DNA of 64,000 bases from Actinophytocola xanthii. Its GTDB lineage: Bacteria; Actinomycetota; Actinomycetes; Mycobacteriales; Pseudonocardiaceae. Positions 7,776 through 15,780 of the stretch are shown in pieces. How positions within the stretch are numbered: position 1 is the stretch's first letter; every line of letters starts with the position of its first letter. The stretch is from NCBI RefSeq assembly GCF_001921205.1, contig NZ_MSIE01000007.1:1-64000 (forward strand), read 5' to 3'. Under the pieces are notes generated by a model that did not search any database, had not been told where the DNA came from, and worked only from the letters and a program-made list of their open reading frames with translations. The translations under genes were made by a program, and so were the position numbers.

Positions 7776-8680
7776 ACGGCACGACGGACAACCGCGGGGT
7801 GATCAATCTCGGTGGCACCAACACCTTCACCAACTCCGCTCTGGGCGAACAGGCCACCGTCTACGTGGGACACGACGGCCGCGAGAGCTCCTCGGCTCTG
7901 CGGCCGGATGAGTGGGACTTCGGGATCGTCACGGTCCTGCCCGCGGAGACACGAGCCGTACTGGACGTCCTCCAGCTCACCGACGACGGCTCCACCGGGC
8001 AGCGCTTCTATACGGGGCAACTCGACGTGCCCGGCGGAACCACAAAACTGGTGGCCACCCAACCCACTGGGCAGGGCCAACGCCCTATCATGGCCGCGCT
8101 GACGAACCTGCGGGACCGGTACTCCCCCGCTGTCGTCGCCCTGGTCGGCATCGGCGGGGCTATCCACGGCGACGTGGCGATCGATGACGTCGTTCTCGCC
8201 ACGCGGGTGGTGTTCTACGAGAGCCGCAAGCTCCTCCCGGGTCGTATCCTCCGGCGGGGGCAGGAACTGCAGGCGCCGAACGAGATCACTCACTCGGTGA
8301 ACGCGTTCTTCATCGCTGCGGACGAGCCTGCGGTTCTGCCCGGTCGCGGTGTCGCTCAGTCCTTCCGCGTGCACCACGGTGTCATCGGCTCCGGCGAGGC
8401 CGTGATTGCCGACGCCGACGACGAAATCCGCCGCTACCTCAACGACTACAACGACAAGACACTGGCGGTCGAGATGGAGGCGGGCGGGCTGAGCCAGTTC
8501 TGCCACGACACCACGACACGGTCAGGAGGCCCTCTCGGCTGGCTGGTACTCCGCGGTATCGCCGACCGCGCCGATCCGGACAAGGATGACCGCCATCACG
8601 AGACGGCCGCCGTCCATGCCGCACAAGCCCTCCGCTACCTCATCCCCTACGTCCGCCCTCAGCTGGTAGCTGGTCGGTGA
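7772..8680 (+). CDS. MTA/SAH-nucleosidase-fold effector with N-terminal amyloid-like motif
   Basis: This is a 302-residue protein. Residues 7-25 repeat the Gly/Asn motif found at the C-terminus of the preceding protein. Residues 48-297 form a PNP/UDP phosphorylase-superfamily domain of the MTA/SAH nucleosidase type: Glu59 in TVLPAET, VVALVGIGGAIHGDVAIDDVV, the nucleoside-binding EMEA (Glu234-Glu236) and the catalytic RGIADRAD with Asp265. All expected residues are present, so it is probably active. Related domains act as effectors in bacterial conflict systems; some cleave ATP during phage defence (known for Detocs). Here the likely role is nucleotide destruction once the partner templates the motif. 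The four-base overlap with the preceding stop couples the two. Confidence 0.88.
   Translation: MNGTTDNRGVINLGGTNTFTNSALGEQATVYVGHDGRESSSALRPDEWDFGIVTVLPAETRAVLDVLQLTDDGSTGQRFYTGQLDVPGGTTKLVATQPTGQGQRPIMAALTNLRDRYSPAVVALVGIGGAIHGDVAIDDVVLATRVVFYESRKLLPGRILRRGQELQAPNEITHSVNAFFIAADEPAVLPGRGVAQSFRVHHGVIGSGEAVIADADDEIRRYLNDYNDKTLAVEMEAGGLSQFCHDTTTRSGGPLGWLVLRGIADRADPDKDDRHHETAAVHAAQALRYLIPYVRPQLVAGR
7790..7846 (+). other. Amyloid-like signalling motif, N-terminal copy
   Basis: This encodes residues 7-25 of the nucleosidase-like protein: N-x-G-x-I-N-L-GG-x-NTF-x-NSALG, followed by a short linker before the enzymatic domain. It matches the C-terminal copy in the partner gene at protein level. The DNA of the two copies differs mostly at third positions, so the match looks selected at protein level and not like a recent duplication. 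Confidence 0.6.
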
Positions 8681-8681
8681 G

Positions 8682-9083
8682 CTAAAGCCGTGGGCGGCGG
8701 CTGCGCACGAACAGGTCGGTGACCGAGGGGCCGCCGGCGAGGCACCAGACGGCGATGACCGGGTCGCAGATGGCGCAGCCCAGGGAGGAGTGCTCGGCGA
8801 AGGGGATGATGGGGTTGCCCTTGAGGTGGTGGGCCACGTCCCACGCGGTGTGCAGCAGCCACGCCACACCGATGAAGCTCCAGGAGTCGAGGCCGCGGTA
8901 GGCGCAGTAGGTGACGACGGCGGTGAAGGCGAACTCCCACGGTCCGAAGCCGCCGCCGCTGAGGTAGGCCGCGCCCGCGCCGGCGACCATCACGGCGTTG
9001 ACCTGGCGGCGGTGCGGCTCGCGGAGCAGCGAGGCGAGGACGACGTAGGCGAGGCCGATCAGCAGTGGCACGAGGATGGTCAT
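8682..9083 (-). CDS. DUF6010-like integral membrane protein
   Basis: The 133-residue protein has about four hydrophobic helices. It carries the conserved-looking stretches LREPHRRQVNAVMVAGAGAAYLSGG, WLLHTAWDVAHHLKGNPI and SSLGCAICDPVIAVWC. I recall these from the small actinomycete/proteobacterial membrane family DUF6010. No function is known. Conserved His, Asp and Cys residues facing the membrane hint at metal or cofactor binding, but that is speculative. It converges with the nucleosidase-like gene with only one base between the stops, and it marks the return to the high-G+C background. Confidence 0.75.
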   Translation of the reverse strand: MTILVPLLIGLAYVVLASLLREPHRRQVNAVMVAGAGAAYLSGGGFGPWEFAFTAVVTYCAYRGLDSWSFIGVAWLLHTAWDVAHHLKGNPIIPFAEHSSLGCAICDPVIAVWCLAGGPSVTDLFVRSRRPRL

Positions 9084-9211
9084 GGCGCTCCGGTGTCGGG
9101 TGTGGACCGTGGGCGCCGCCGACGCTAGGAGCTTCCGGCCGGGACCGGGAGCGGCCGGCGGGACAGGAACCGGCGGGTTCTCGCCAACCCGGGCGCGCCT
9201 ACGGTGGTCCC

Positions 9212-10162
9212 ATGCACACCGTGGCCGTCCTCGCCCTGGACGGGGTCATCCCGTTCGACCTGTCCACGCCGATCGAGGTGTTCACCCGCGTCCGGCTGAC
9301 CGACGGCGCCCCCGCCTACCGCGTCCGGATCTGCGCCGCCACGCCGACCGTGGACACCGGGGCCTTCACCCTGCGGGCGCCGTGGGGGCTGGACGCCCTG
9401 GCCGACGCGGCCACGATCGTCCTGCCCGGCTGTGCCGACCCCACCGCCCCGGTGCCGGAGCCGGTGCTCGAGGCCCTGCGTCGCGCGGCGGCCGGCGGCG
9501 CCCGGATCGCCTCCCTCTGCACCGGCGCGTTCGTCCTCGCCGCCACCGGGCTGCTGGACGGCCTGCGCGCGACGACCCACTGGCGCGGCGCCGCGGCCCT
9601 CGCCCGCCGCCACCCCGCCGTCCAGGTCGACCCCGACGTGCTGTACGTGGACAACGGACAGCTGCTCACCTCGGCCGGCGCGGCCGCGGGGCTGGACCTG
9701 TGCCTGCACCTGATCCGCCGCGACCACGGTTCCGCGGTGGCCGCCGACGCCGCCCGGCTCTCGGTCATGCCGCTGGAGCGCGAGGGCGGCCAGGCGCAGT
9801 TCGTGGTGGACGACAACCCGCCCACGCCGCGGGGATCGGTCCTGGAGCCCGTACTGCGCTGGGTGAGCGACAACTGCGGCCGCGACCTGAGCCTGCACGA
9901 CATCGCCGCCCACGCGGGCATGAGCACGCGCACGCTCAACCGGCACTTCCGCGAGCAGACCGGGACCACCCCGCTGCGCTGGCTCAACCGGGCCCGGGTC
10001 CGCCGCGCCCAACACCTGCTCGAGGCCACCGGCCACACCGTCGACCGCATCGCCGGCGAGGTCGGGTTCGGCTCGCCCACGGCGTTCCGCGAGCACTTCC
10101 GGCGGGTCGTCGGCACCAACCCGAACAGCTACCGGGCCGCGTTCCGCCGAGCCGTATGTTGA
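9212..10162 (+). CDS. GlxA-type AraC family transcriptional regulator
   Basis: This 316-residue regulator has an N-terminal DJ-1/PfpI-like domain (about 1-190) and a C-terminal AraC double helix-turn-helix (about 215-312). The former includes ASLCTGAFVLAATGLLDG around a nucleophile-elbow-like Cys; the latter includes SLHDIAAHAGMSTRTLNRHFREQTGTTPLRWLN and the second HTH ending GFGSPTAFREHFRRVVG. GlxA/FtrA-like proteins regulate diverse catabolic genes, usually with an inactive DJ-1 domain as sensor. ATG at 9212 was chosen at the start of the conserved HTVAVLALDGV strand. The glycosyltransferase gene follows after four bases and is probably co-transcribed. Confidence 0.92.
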   Translation: MHTVAVLALDGVIPFDLSTPIEVFTRVRLTDGAPAYRVRICAATPTVDTGAFTLRAPWGLDALADAATIVLPGCADPTAPVPEPVLEALRRAAAGGARIASLCTGAFVLAATGLLDGLRATTHWRGAAALARRHPAVQVDPDVLYVDNGQLLTSAGAAAGLDLCLHLIRRDHGSAVAADAARLSVMPLEREGGQAQFVVDDNPPTPRGSVLEPVLRWVSDNCGRDLSLHDIAAHAGMSTRTLNRHFREQTGTTPLRWLNRARVRRAQHLLEATGHTVDRIAGEVGFGSPTAFREHFRRVVGTNPNSYRAAFRRAVC

Positions 10163-10166
10163 TCTC

Positions 10167-11162
10167 ATGCGCGTCCTGTTCGCCAGCCCCGGCTCGGTCG
10201 GCCACACCTACCCGCTGATCCCGCTCGCGGTCGCCGCCCGGGAGGCAGGGCACGAGGTGCACTTCGCGGCGGGCGAGGCCGTGCATCCGGCCCTGGCCGC
10301 GAACGCGTTGGCGCCCTTCCGCCCCGCCGACGCGTTCTACGAGATCTACGCCGAGGACCTCGAACCCGAGCTCGCCCGGCTGCGGCCCGACCTCGTCGTG
10401 CACGGGTGGGGCCTGCCCGGGGCCGCGGTGGCGGCCCAGCGGGCGGGGGTACCCCACCTCTGGCACGGTTTCGGCCGGATGTTCCCCGAGGGGATCGGCC
10501 TCGAGCGCCCCGCGGAGACACCCCGCCGCCCGCACGTCGACATCTGCCCGCCATCCCTGCAGGACGAGCGCTTCCTGACCGGCGCGGAACGGGTCGAGCT
10601 GCGCCCGGTGCCCTACTCCGAACCGGGACCGGCGGTGCCGACCGCCGACCACCCGCTCGTCTACCTGACGCTGGGAACGGCCTTCGGCACCGCCGAGCTG
10701 TTACGCACCGCCGCCGAGGCCGTGGCGGCGCTCGGCGCCAGGGTGGTCGTCACCACCGGTCGCGTGGACCCGGCCGAGCTCGGCGAGCTGCCCGGGACCG
10801 TCACCGTGCACCGGTGGGTGGCGCAGGCCGAGCTGGTCCCGCACGTCGACCTCGTCGTGCACCACGGCGGCAGCGGCACCACCCTCGGCGCTCTCGCCGC
10901 CGGCGTGCCGCAGCTGCTCCTGCCCCAGGGCGCCGACCAGTTCGCCAACACCGAGGCGCTCACCGCCGCCGGCGTCGGGCTGCACCTGCCGCCCGAGGAC
11001 CAGACCGCGGACGCCATCGCCGAACGCACCGGTGCGCTGCTCGGCCGCGCCGGCCGGCCCCACCGCGACGCCGCCCGCTCGGTGGCGGCGGAGATCGCCG
11101 GGATGCCCTCCCCCGCCGAGGTCGCCCGCGCCCTGCCCGACCTGGCCGCCGACCAGCGCTAG
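10167..11162 (+). CDS. GT1 family (MGT-like) glycosyltransferase
   Basis: The 331-residue protein is a short GT-B glycosyltransferase of family 1, related to macrolide and polyketide glycosyltransferases. The N-terminal acceptor domain starts MRVLFASPGSVGHTYPLIPLA. The C-terminal nucleotide-sugar domain contains HRWVAQAELVPHVDLVVHHGGSGTTLGAL and PQGADQFANTEAL, the PSPG-like signature. It is somewhat shorter than typical members (about 390), with a reduced acceptor region. No biosynthetic core lies next to it, so it may modify and inactivate an antibiotic or glycosylate a lipid. It overlaps the convergent acetyltransferase gene by four bases. Confidence 0.9.
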   Translation: MRVLFASPGSVGHTYPLIPLAVAAREAGHEVHFAAGEAVHPALAANALAPFRPADAFYEIYAEDLEPELARLRPDLVVHGWGLPGAAVAAQRAGVPHLWHGFGRMFPEGIGLERPAETPRRPHVDICPPSLQDERFLTGAERVELRPVPYSEPGPAVPTADHPLVYLTLGTAFGTAELLRTAAEAVAALGARVVVTTGRVDPAELGELPGTVTVHRWVAQAELVPHVDLVVHHGGSGTTLGALAAGVPQLLLPQGADQFANTEALTAAGVGLHLPPEDQTADAIAERTGALLGRAGRPHRDAARSVAAEIAGMPSPAEVARALPDLAADQR

Positions 11163-11719
11163 GACGCGTCCTGGGCGGCTCGCCACTCCGGCGCCAGGAC
11201 CGACCAGACCTCGACGTCGTACCGTCGCCCGCGGTGCGGGAAGTACTCGCGCAGCACCCCGTCCCTGGTCATGCCGAGGCGGCGGGCGACGGCGATGCTG
11301 GCCTCGTTCTCCGAGGAGACCAGCCACTCCACGCGGTGGATGCCCCGCTCCCGGATCGCCCAGTCGATGATCACCCGGGCCGCCCTGGTGGCCAGGCCTC
11401 GCCCCGCCGCCGCGGGCTCCAGCCAGCAACCCGCCTCGGCGTTGCCGTTCGGCACGTCCATCGTCCGGAACAGGACGCCGCCGACCAGGGTCCCGTCCAC
11501 CCACGTACCCCAGATCCGCCCGGTGTCGGCCGCGGCCTTGTCCGCGTAGCCGCGGAGCAGCGCCCGGGCCGACTCGAGATCGGTGACGGCGTCGGCGAGC
11601 CCGATGAACCGGCCGACGAAATCCCGGCCCCGGTCCATGCTGGCGAGAAACTCCTCGGCCTGCCACGGCTCGAGGGAACGCAGCTCGGCGCCGTCCGCAC
11701 CGAGGGAGATAGAGAACAT
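11159..11719 (-). CDS. GNAT family N-acetyltransferase (RimJ/RimL-like)
   Basis: The 186-residue protein has the RimJ/RimL layout: LRSLEPWQAEEFLASMDR at the start, the central strand GTLVGGVLFRTMD, then the acetyl-CoA pyrophosphate loop region GCWLEPAAAGRGLATRAARVIIDWA and RVEWLVSSENEASIAVARRLGM near the end. The usual loop R/Q-x-x-G-x-G/A is preserved as AAGRGLA. Family members acetylate protein N-termini, amino acids or drugs. ATG at 11719 was chosen because GGAAGG lies five to six bases ahead, in contrast to an upstream ATG. It converges with the glycosyltransferase. The substrate is unknown. Confidence 0.9.
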   Translation of the reverse strand: MFSISLGADGAELRSLEPWQAEEFLASMDRGRDFVGRFIGLADAVTDLESARALLRGYADKAAADTGRIWGTWVDGTLVGGVLFRTMDVPNGNAEAGCWLEPAAAGRGLATRAARVIIDWAIRERGIHRVEWLVSSENEASIAVARRLGMTRDGVLREYFPHRGRRYDVEVWSVLAPEWRAAQDAS

Positions 11720-11779
11720 GTCACCTTCCATGAGCTCGTCGGCCGCAGCGTACACAGCACAGGGACCGGGCCCGCCGGG

Positions 11780-12457
11780 TCAGGGTGGTGGCGGGTGGAC
11801 GAGGCGGTGGCGGTAGGCCAGGGCGACGAGCTGGGCGCGGTCGCGGGCGCCGAGCTTGGTCATGGCGCGGCTCACGTGGGTCTTGGCCGTGGCCCGGCTG
11901 ATGTGCAGGGCGGCGGAGATGTCGTCGTTGGTCATGCCGTGGGCGACGTGGGCGACGATCTCGCGTTCGCGGTCGGTGAGCTGGGCGAGGACGTCGGGGT
12001 TGGCTCGGGGCGGTTCGGCCCGGGCGGCGAGGCGAGCGGCGAGCCTGCGGGTCAGCCCCGGGGAGAGCAGGGCTTCGCCGCCGGCGATGATGCGGATGCC
12101 GTCGAGCAGCTGCCGGGGACTGGTGTTCTTGACCAGGAAGCCGCTGGCGCCGGCGTCGAGAGCGTCGATGACGTACTCGTCGTGGTCGAACGTGGTGAGG
12201 ACGAGGACGTGCACGGCGGCCAGGTCGGGGTCGGCGGTGATCTGGCGCAGGGCGCTCAGGCCGTCCACGCCGGGCATCCGGATGTCCATGAGCACGACGT
12301 CGGGGCGGGTGTGGCGGGTGAGTTCGACGGCCTCGGCGCCGTCAGCGGCCTCGCCGACCACCGTCATGCCCGGTTCGGTGTCGATGAGCACGCGGAAGCC
12401 GCCGCGGACGAGGGCCTCGTCGTCGGCGATCAGAACGCGGACGGGGACGGCGGTCAT
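11780..12457 (-). CDS. NarL/LuxR-type response regulator
   Basis: The 225-residue protein has a receiver domain (residues 6-122: acidic IADDEALVRGG, phospho-acceptor Asp in VVLMDIRMPGVDG, Thr in VLTTFDHD, Lys in GFLVKNTSP). A LuxR-type helix-turn-helix follows (about 155-220: LTDREREIVAHVAHGMTNDDISAALHISRATAKTHVSRAMTKLG). All phosphorylation residues are present. It overlaps the stop of the sensor kinase gene by four bases and is its obvious cognate regulator. The neighbouring divergent multicopper oxidase at 13846 is a plausible target (inference). Confidence 0.95.
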   Translation of the reverse strand: MTAVPVRVLIADDEALVRGGFRVLIDTEPGMTVVGEAADGAEAVELTRHTRPDVVLMDIRMPGVDGLSALRQITADPDLAAVHVLVLTTFDHDEYVIDALDAGASGFLVKNTSPRQLLDGIRIIAGGEALLSPGLTRRLAARLAARAEPPRANPDVLAQLTDREREIVAHVAHGMTNDDISAALHISRATAKTHVSRAMTKLGARDRAQLVALAYRHRLVHPPPP

Positions 12458-13653
12458 GGTCGGTCCACGGGGTGGTCGGCGGTGGGCAGTTCACAGTGGA
12501 CCTCGAACCCGCCCGTGGGCCGAGGGCCGGCCGTCAGCCGTCCGGACAGGGCGAGGACTCGTTGCCGCATGCCGGTGATGCCGTGCCCATCGCCGTGCCC
12601 ATCGCCGTGCCCATCGCCGTGCGCATCGCCGTCCGCGGTGGCGACGCCGCGGCCGTTGTCCCGGACGTGGACGGCCAGCTGGGTGGGTTGGTAGTCCAGG
12701 TCGAGGTGGACGGTACTGGCGTCGGCGTGGCGGAGCACGTTGGTGAGGCTTTCCTGGATGATCCGGTACGCGGCGAGGTCGACCGCGGCGGGCAGCGGCC
12801 GCCGCGTGCCGCGCACGGTCAGCTCGATCTCGGGGCCGGCGGCCCTGGTGGCGTCGAGCAACGGGCCGAGCTGGGCGAGGCCGGTCGGTGGGGACGTGGG
12901 CGCGTCGGTCGGGTCGCCGGTGTGCAGCGCGACGAGGATCGACTTGATGTCGGCCAGGCCCTCGTCGCTGATCTTCTTGATGGCCGTCAGGGCTTCGACG
13001 GCCTGGCCGGGGCGTTGCTCGATGACGTGCAGGGCGACCCCGGCCTGGACGCTGATGGTGGCCATGGCGTGGCCGACGATGTCGTGGACCTCCCGGGCGA
13101 TGCGCAGCCGCTGCTCGGCGGCCTGACGACGGACCTGCTCCTCGCGGGCCTCGGCCTCGCGAGCGAGCCGGCGGCCGACGGCCGCGGTGAGCTCGCGCCG
13201 GTAGTGCACGGCGATGCCGGCGAGGTAGGCGAGGAGGACGAGCTCCGGGTTGGGAGGCGGTGCGCCGACCACGGTCAGGTCGGTCGTCAGGGCGATCAGC
13301 ACCATGGTCAGGGCGGTCACCGCGGCCGCGGCGAGACCCTGGCGCCAGCCCCGCCGCGCGGCGACGGTGTACAACCCGATCATCGGTACGAGCGTCACCA
13401 GCCGCCCGGGACAGCCGGCGAGCAGCCACGCGGCCGTGGCGGCGTTGAGGACGACCAGCGCCGCCAGCGGGTGGCGGCGCCGCGCCCCGAGCGCGCCGGC
13501 GAGCACGAGGCCCAGCCCCACCGTCACCAGGTCGACCGGGCGGGCGTTCGGCACCCCGGCCGGGCCCAGGCCGAGCCAGGCGGCGGTGAGCAACAGCACG
13601 GCCACCCCCGCACCCAGGGCGACGTCGGTGACCAGGGGCGGCGGTCTCCGCAT
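12454..13653 (-). CDS. Two-component sensor histidine kinase (HisKA_3 type)
   Basis: This is a 399-residue kinase. About five hydrophobic helices fill residues 8-150. The dimerisation/phospho-acceptor region reads RLRIAREVHDIVGHAMATISVQAG with the His in REVHD. The ATPase domain has an N box (IIQESLTNVLRHADA) and a D box (VRDNGRG). Between the D box and the GITGMRQRV G box lies an unusual GDGH tandem repeat encoded by four 12-base units. ATG at 13653 is preceded by GGAAGGGGAG. It is coupled to the response regulator by an ATGA overlap. It is the classical pair architecture for sensing a membrane or envelope signal; the signal itself is unknown. Confidence 0.94.
   Translation of the reverse strand: MRRPPPLVTDVALGAGVAVLLLTAAWLGLGPAGVPNARPVDLVTVGLGLVLAGALGARRRHPLAALVVLNAATAAWLLAGCPGRLVTLVPMIGLYTVAARRGWRQGLAAAAVTALTMVLIALTTDLTVVGAPPPNPELVLLAYLAGIAVHYRRELTAAVGRRLAREAEAREEQVRRQAAEQRLRIAREVHDIVGHAMATISVQAGVALHVIEQRPGQAVEALTAIKKISDEGLADIKSILVALHTGDPTDAPTSPPTGLAQLGPLLDATRAAGPEIELTVRGTRRPLPAAVDLAAYRIIQESLTNVLRHADASTVHLDLDYQPTQLAVHVRDNGRGVATADGDAHGDGHGDGHGDGHGITGMRQRVLALSGRLTAGPRPTGGFEVHCELPTADHPVDRP
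12580..12627. repeat. 12-bp tandem repeat inside the histidine kinase gene
   Basis: Four consecutive copies of GCCGTGCCCATC (plus-strand sense; the last has one mismatch) encode a Gly-Asp-Gly-His repeat in the kinase ATP-lid region. The unit is a multiple of three, so copy-number change would lengthen or shorten the lid without breaking the frame. Confidence 0.9.
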
Positions 13654-13754
13654 CGACTCCCCTTCCGTTGCGCGTGTGTGGCCGATCCTGCCGGTAGCGG
13701 CCGGGTCCGGGCATCCGGCCGGGGACGTACGGCGCGGCGACGACGTCCGTACTA

Positions 13755-13779
13755 CCCGGGGATGATCGTCGTCCCCGGG
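13755..13779. promoter_or_regulatory. Inverted repeat in the kinase/oxidase divergent region
   Basis: CCCGGGGA (13755-13762) and TCCCCGGG (13772-13779) are perfect inverted arms with a 9-base spacer. They lie in the 192-base gap between the divergent kinase gene and the membrane-fused multicopper oxidase. A second pair, GTACGG/CCGTAC (13727-13732 and 13746-13751), lies just upstream. This could be an operator for the response regulator or a copper sensor. In GC-rich DNA such repeats also arise by chance. Confidence 0.3.
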
Positions 13780-13845
13780 GTGGACCTCGGGAACGGGCCC
13801 GCTGTCCGACGCGGACGAGGCGGTGCGGCGGCGAGCATCGCCGAC

Positions 13846-15777
13846 ATGGACATCCTCGTGGGCGTGCTCAACGGTTCGGCGATCGTGCTGGTCGCGTTGT
13901 TCGGTGGCGCACTGTTCCGGTGGCGAGCGGCGCGCTGGCTGCGGTGGAGCGGGGCGGTCCTCGCGCTCGGTCAGCTCGGGGTCGCCGGCTACCTGTGGTC
14001 GTTGGACTGGCGCTTCGCCGCGGATGTCGTGCTGGTCGCCGTGCCGCCGCTGGCCGCGGCGGTGGTGCTCGCCCCGCCCGCGCGGGACCTGGCGCCCTGG
14101 CGGCGCGGGGCGGCCGGGTTCGGGGCGCTGCTGCACGGGTACGCGATCGTGAGCCCGCCGGCCCCGCCCTACCTGCCCGATGCGGGGCGCATGCTGGTGG
14201 GGCTGGCCGTGGGCGTGGGGCTGGCCTGGTTGTGGCAGCACAAGGCCTCCGGCAGGGCCGGCCGGGGCGTGCGCATCGCGCTGGGTGGCACGGCGGTCGC
14301 CGCACTGGTCGCCGCCGGGCTCGTCGCGTCGGCGGCGAGCCGGGTGCCCGCCGAGGCGAGCATGACCGACCACGGCGTCCTCGACTACGGCGGCGGGGAC
14401 GCCGGCGGCGCTGAGCACGACGGTCACCACGCCGGGGTGGACATCAGCACGCTCACCGGGCCGGCGGACCGCACCCCCGACCGGCGCTTCGCTCTCGACG
14501 CGCGCGCCGCGCGGGTCACCCTGGCCTCCGGCGAGCGGGTCGACGCGTGGACGTTCAACGGCACCCTGCCGGGGCCGGAGCTGCGCGTGCGGCAGGGCGA
14601 GCTGGTCGAGGTGACGCTGACCAACGCCGACGTTCCCGCCGGGGTGACCGTCCACTGGCACGGGGTGAACGTCCCCAACGCCGAGGACGGGGTGGCCGGC
14701 CTCACCCAGGACGCGGTCCGGCCCGCCGGACGGCACGTGTACCGGTTCGTCGCCGAACAGACCGGGACCTTCTGGTATCACTCCCACCAGCAGTCCAACG
14801 ACCAGGTGCGCCGCGGCCTGTTCGGCGCGCTCGTCGTCGAACCGCGCACCGCCGCGGCGGGCACCGACCTGGTCGTGCTCGCCCACGCCTGGTCCACCAG
14901 CCACGACGATCGAGACGGCTGGACCTCGGCCCTGTCGGTCGCGGCGGCGACCCCGTCCACCGGCACCGTGCGCCGCCAGGTGACACCTGGCACGCGGGTT
15001 CGGCTACGGCTGGTCAACGCCGACAACGAGCCGCGCGTCCACGCCCTGGCCGGCGCCCCGTTCCGGGTGACCGCGATCGACGGCAACGACGTGGCCGGAC
15101 CAACCGACCTCACCGGGCGAGCGCTGCTCGTCGCCGGCGGCGGGCGGTACGACGTCGAGCTCACCATGCCCGCCGGGCCGGTCCAGCTCACCCTCACCCG
15201 GGACACGAACGGTCGGGGAAGCCCAGCGGTCCTGCTGTCCCCGGACGGCTTGGGCGAGCTCCGGCACGCCCCGCCGGGCGACGTCCTCGACCCGGCCGCC
15301 TACGGCTCCCCGACCGACCTCCCGTACGGAGCCGACAGCGCGTTCGACCGCACGTTCACCCTGCTGCTCGGCGAGACGATCGGCTTCTACAACGGCCGGC
15401 CGGGCCAGTGGACCACGATCAACGGCGGCGTCTACCCCGACACGCCCGTGTTGGCCGTCGCTCAGGGTGACCTGGTGAAGGTCACCATTCTCAACCGCGG
15501 CTTCGAGGACCACCCCATGCACCTGCACGGCCACCACATGCTCGTGCTCAGCCGCGACGGCCGCGCCGCCACCGGCAGTCCATGGTGGACGGACACACTC
15601 AACGTGGCGCCGGGCGAGCGCTACGAGGTCGCCTTCCGCGCCGACAACCCCGGCCTGTGGATGGACCACTGCCACAACCTCGAACACGCCGCCGAGGGGA
15701 TGACCACCCACCTGATGTACCTCGGCTACCACACGCCCCATCGCGTCGGACCCGACACGGGAAACCAACCCGAGTAG
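13846..15777 (+). CDS. Multicopper oxidase fused to an N-terminal membrane domain
   Basis: The 643-residue protein starts with about five membrane helices (residues 1-165), followed by a His/Gly-rich linker and a three-cupredoxin oxidase. Copper ligands are visible in VTVHWHGVNVPN, GTFWYHSHQQS, HPMHLHGHHMLVL and the C-terminal MDHCHNLEHAAEGMTTHLM. The order matches copper-tolerance and laccase-like oxidases, exposed on the outer face of the membrane. The membrane domain is an uncommon fusion that probably anchors the enzyme and may supply electrons. ATG at 13846 was chosen because it starts directly at the first helix; an in-frame ATG at 13761 would add an unlikely leader. Control by the adjacent two-component system is inferred. 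Confidence 0.92.
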   Translation: MDILVGVLNGSAIVLVALFGGALFRWRAARWLRWSGAVLALGQLGVAGYLWSLDWRFAADVVLVAVPPLAAAVVLAPPARDLAPWRRGAAGFGALLHGYAIVSPPAPPYLPDAGRMLVGLAVGVGLAWLWQHKASGRAGRGVRIALGGTAVAALVAAGLVASAASRVPAEASMTDHGVLDYGGGDAGGAEHDGHHAGVDISTLTGPADRTPDRRFALDARAARVTLASGERVDAWTFNGTLPGPELRVRQGELVEVTLTNADVPAGVTVHWHGVNVPNAEDGVAGLTQDAVRPAGRHVYRFVAEQTGTFWYHSHQQSNDQVRRGLFGALVVEPRTAAAGTDLVVLAHAWSTSHDDRDGWTSALSVAAATPSTGTVRRQVTPGTRVRLRLVNADNEPRVHALAGAPFRVTAIDGNDVAGPTDLTGRALLVAGGGRYDVELTMPAGPVQLTLTRDTNGRGSPAVLLSPDGLGELRHAPPGDVLDPAAYGSPTDLPYGADSAFDRTFTLLLGETIGFYNGRPGQWTTINGGVYPDTPVLAVAQGDLVKVTILNRGFEDHPMHLHGHHMLVLSRDGRAATGSPWWTDTLNVAPGERYEVAFRADNPGLWMDHCHNLEHAAEGMTTHLMYLGYHTPHRVGPDTGNQPE

Positions 15778-15780
15778 CTG

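Noticed and set aside
13761-13845. Earlier ATG start for the membrane-fused oxidase
   Set aside because: It would add about 28 polar residues ahead of the first membrane helix and would include the inverted repeat in the coding region.
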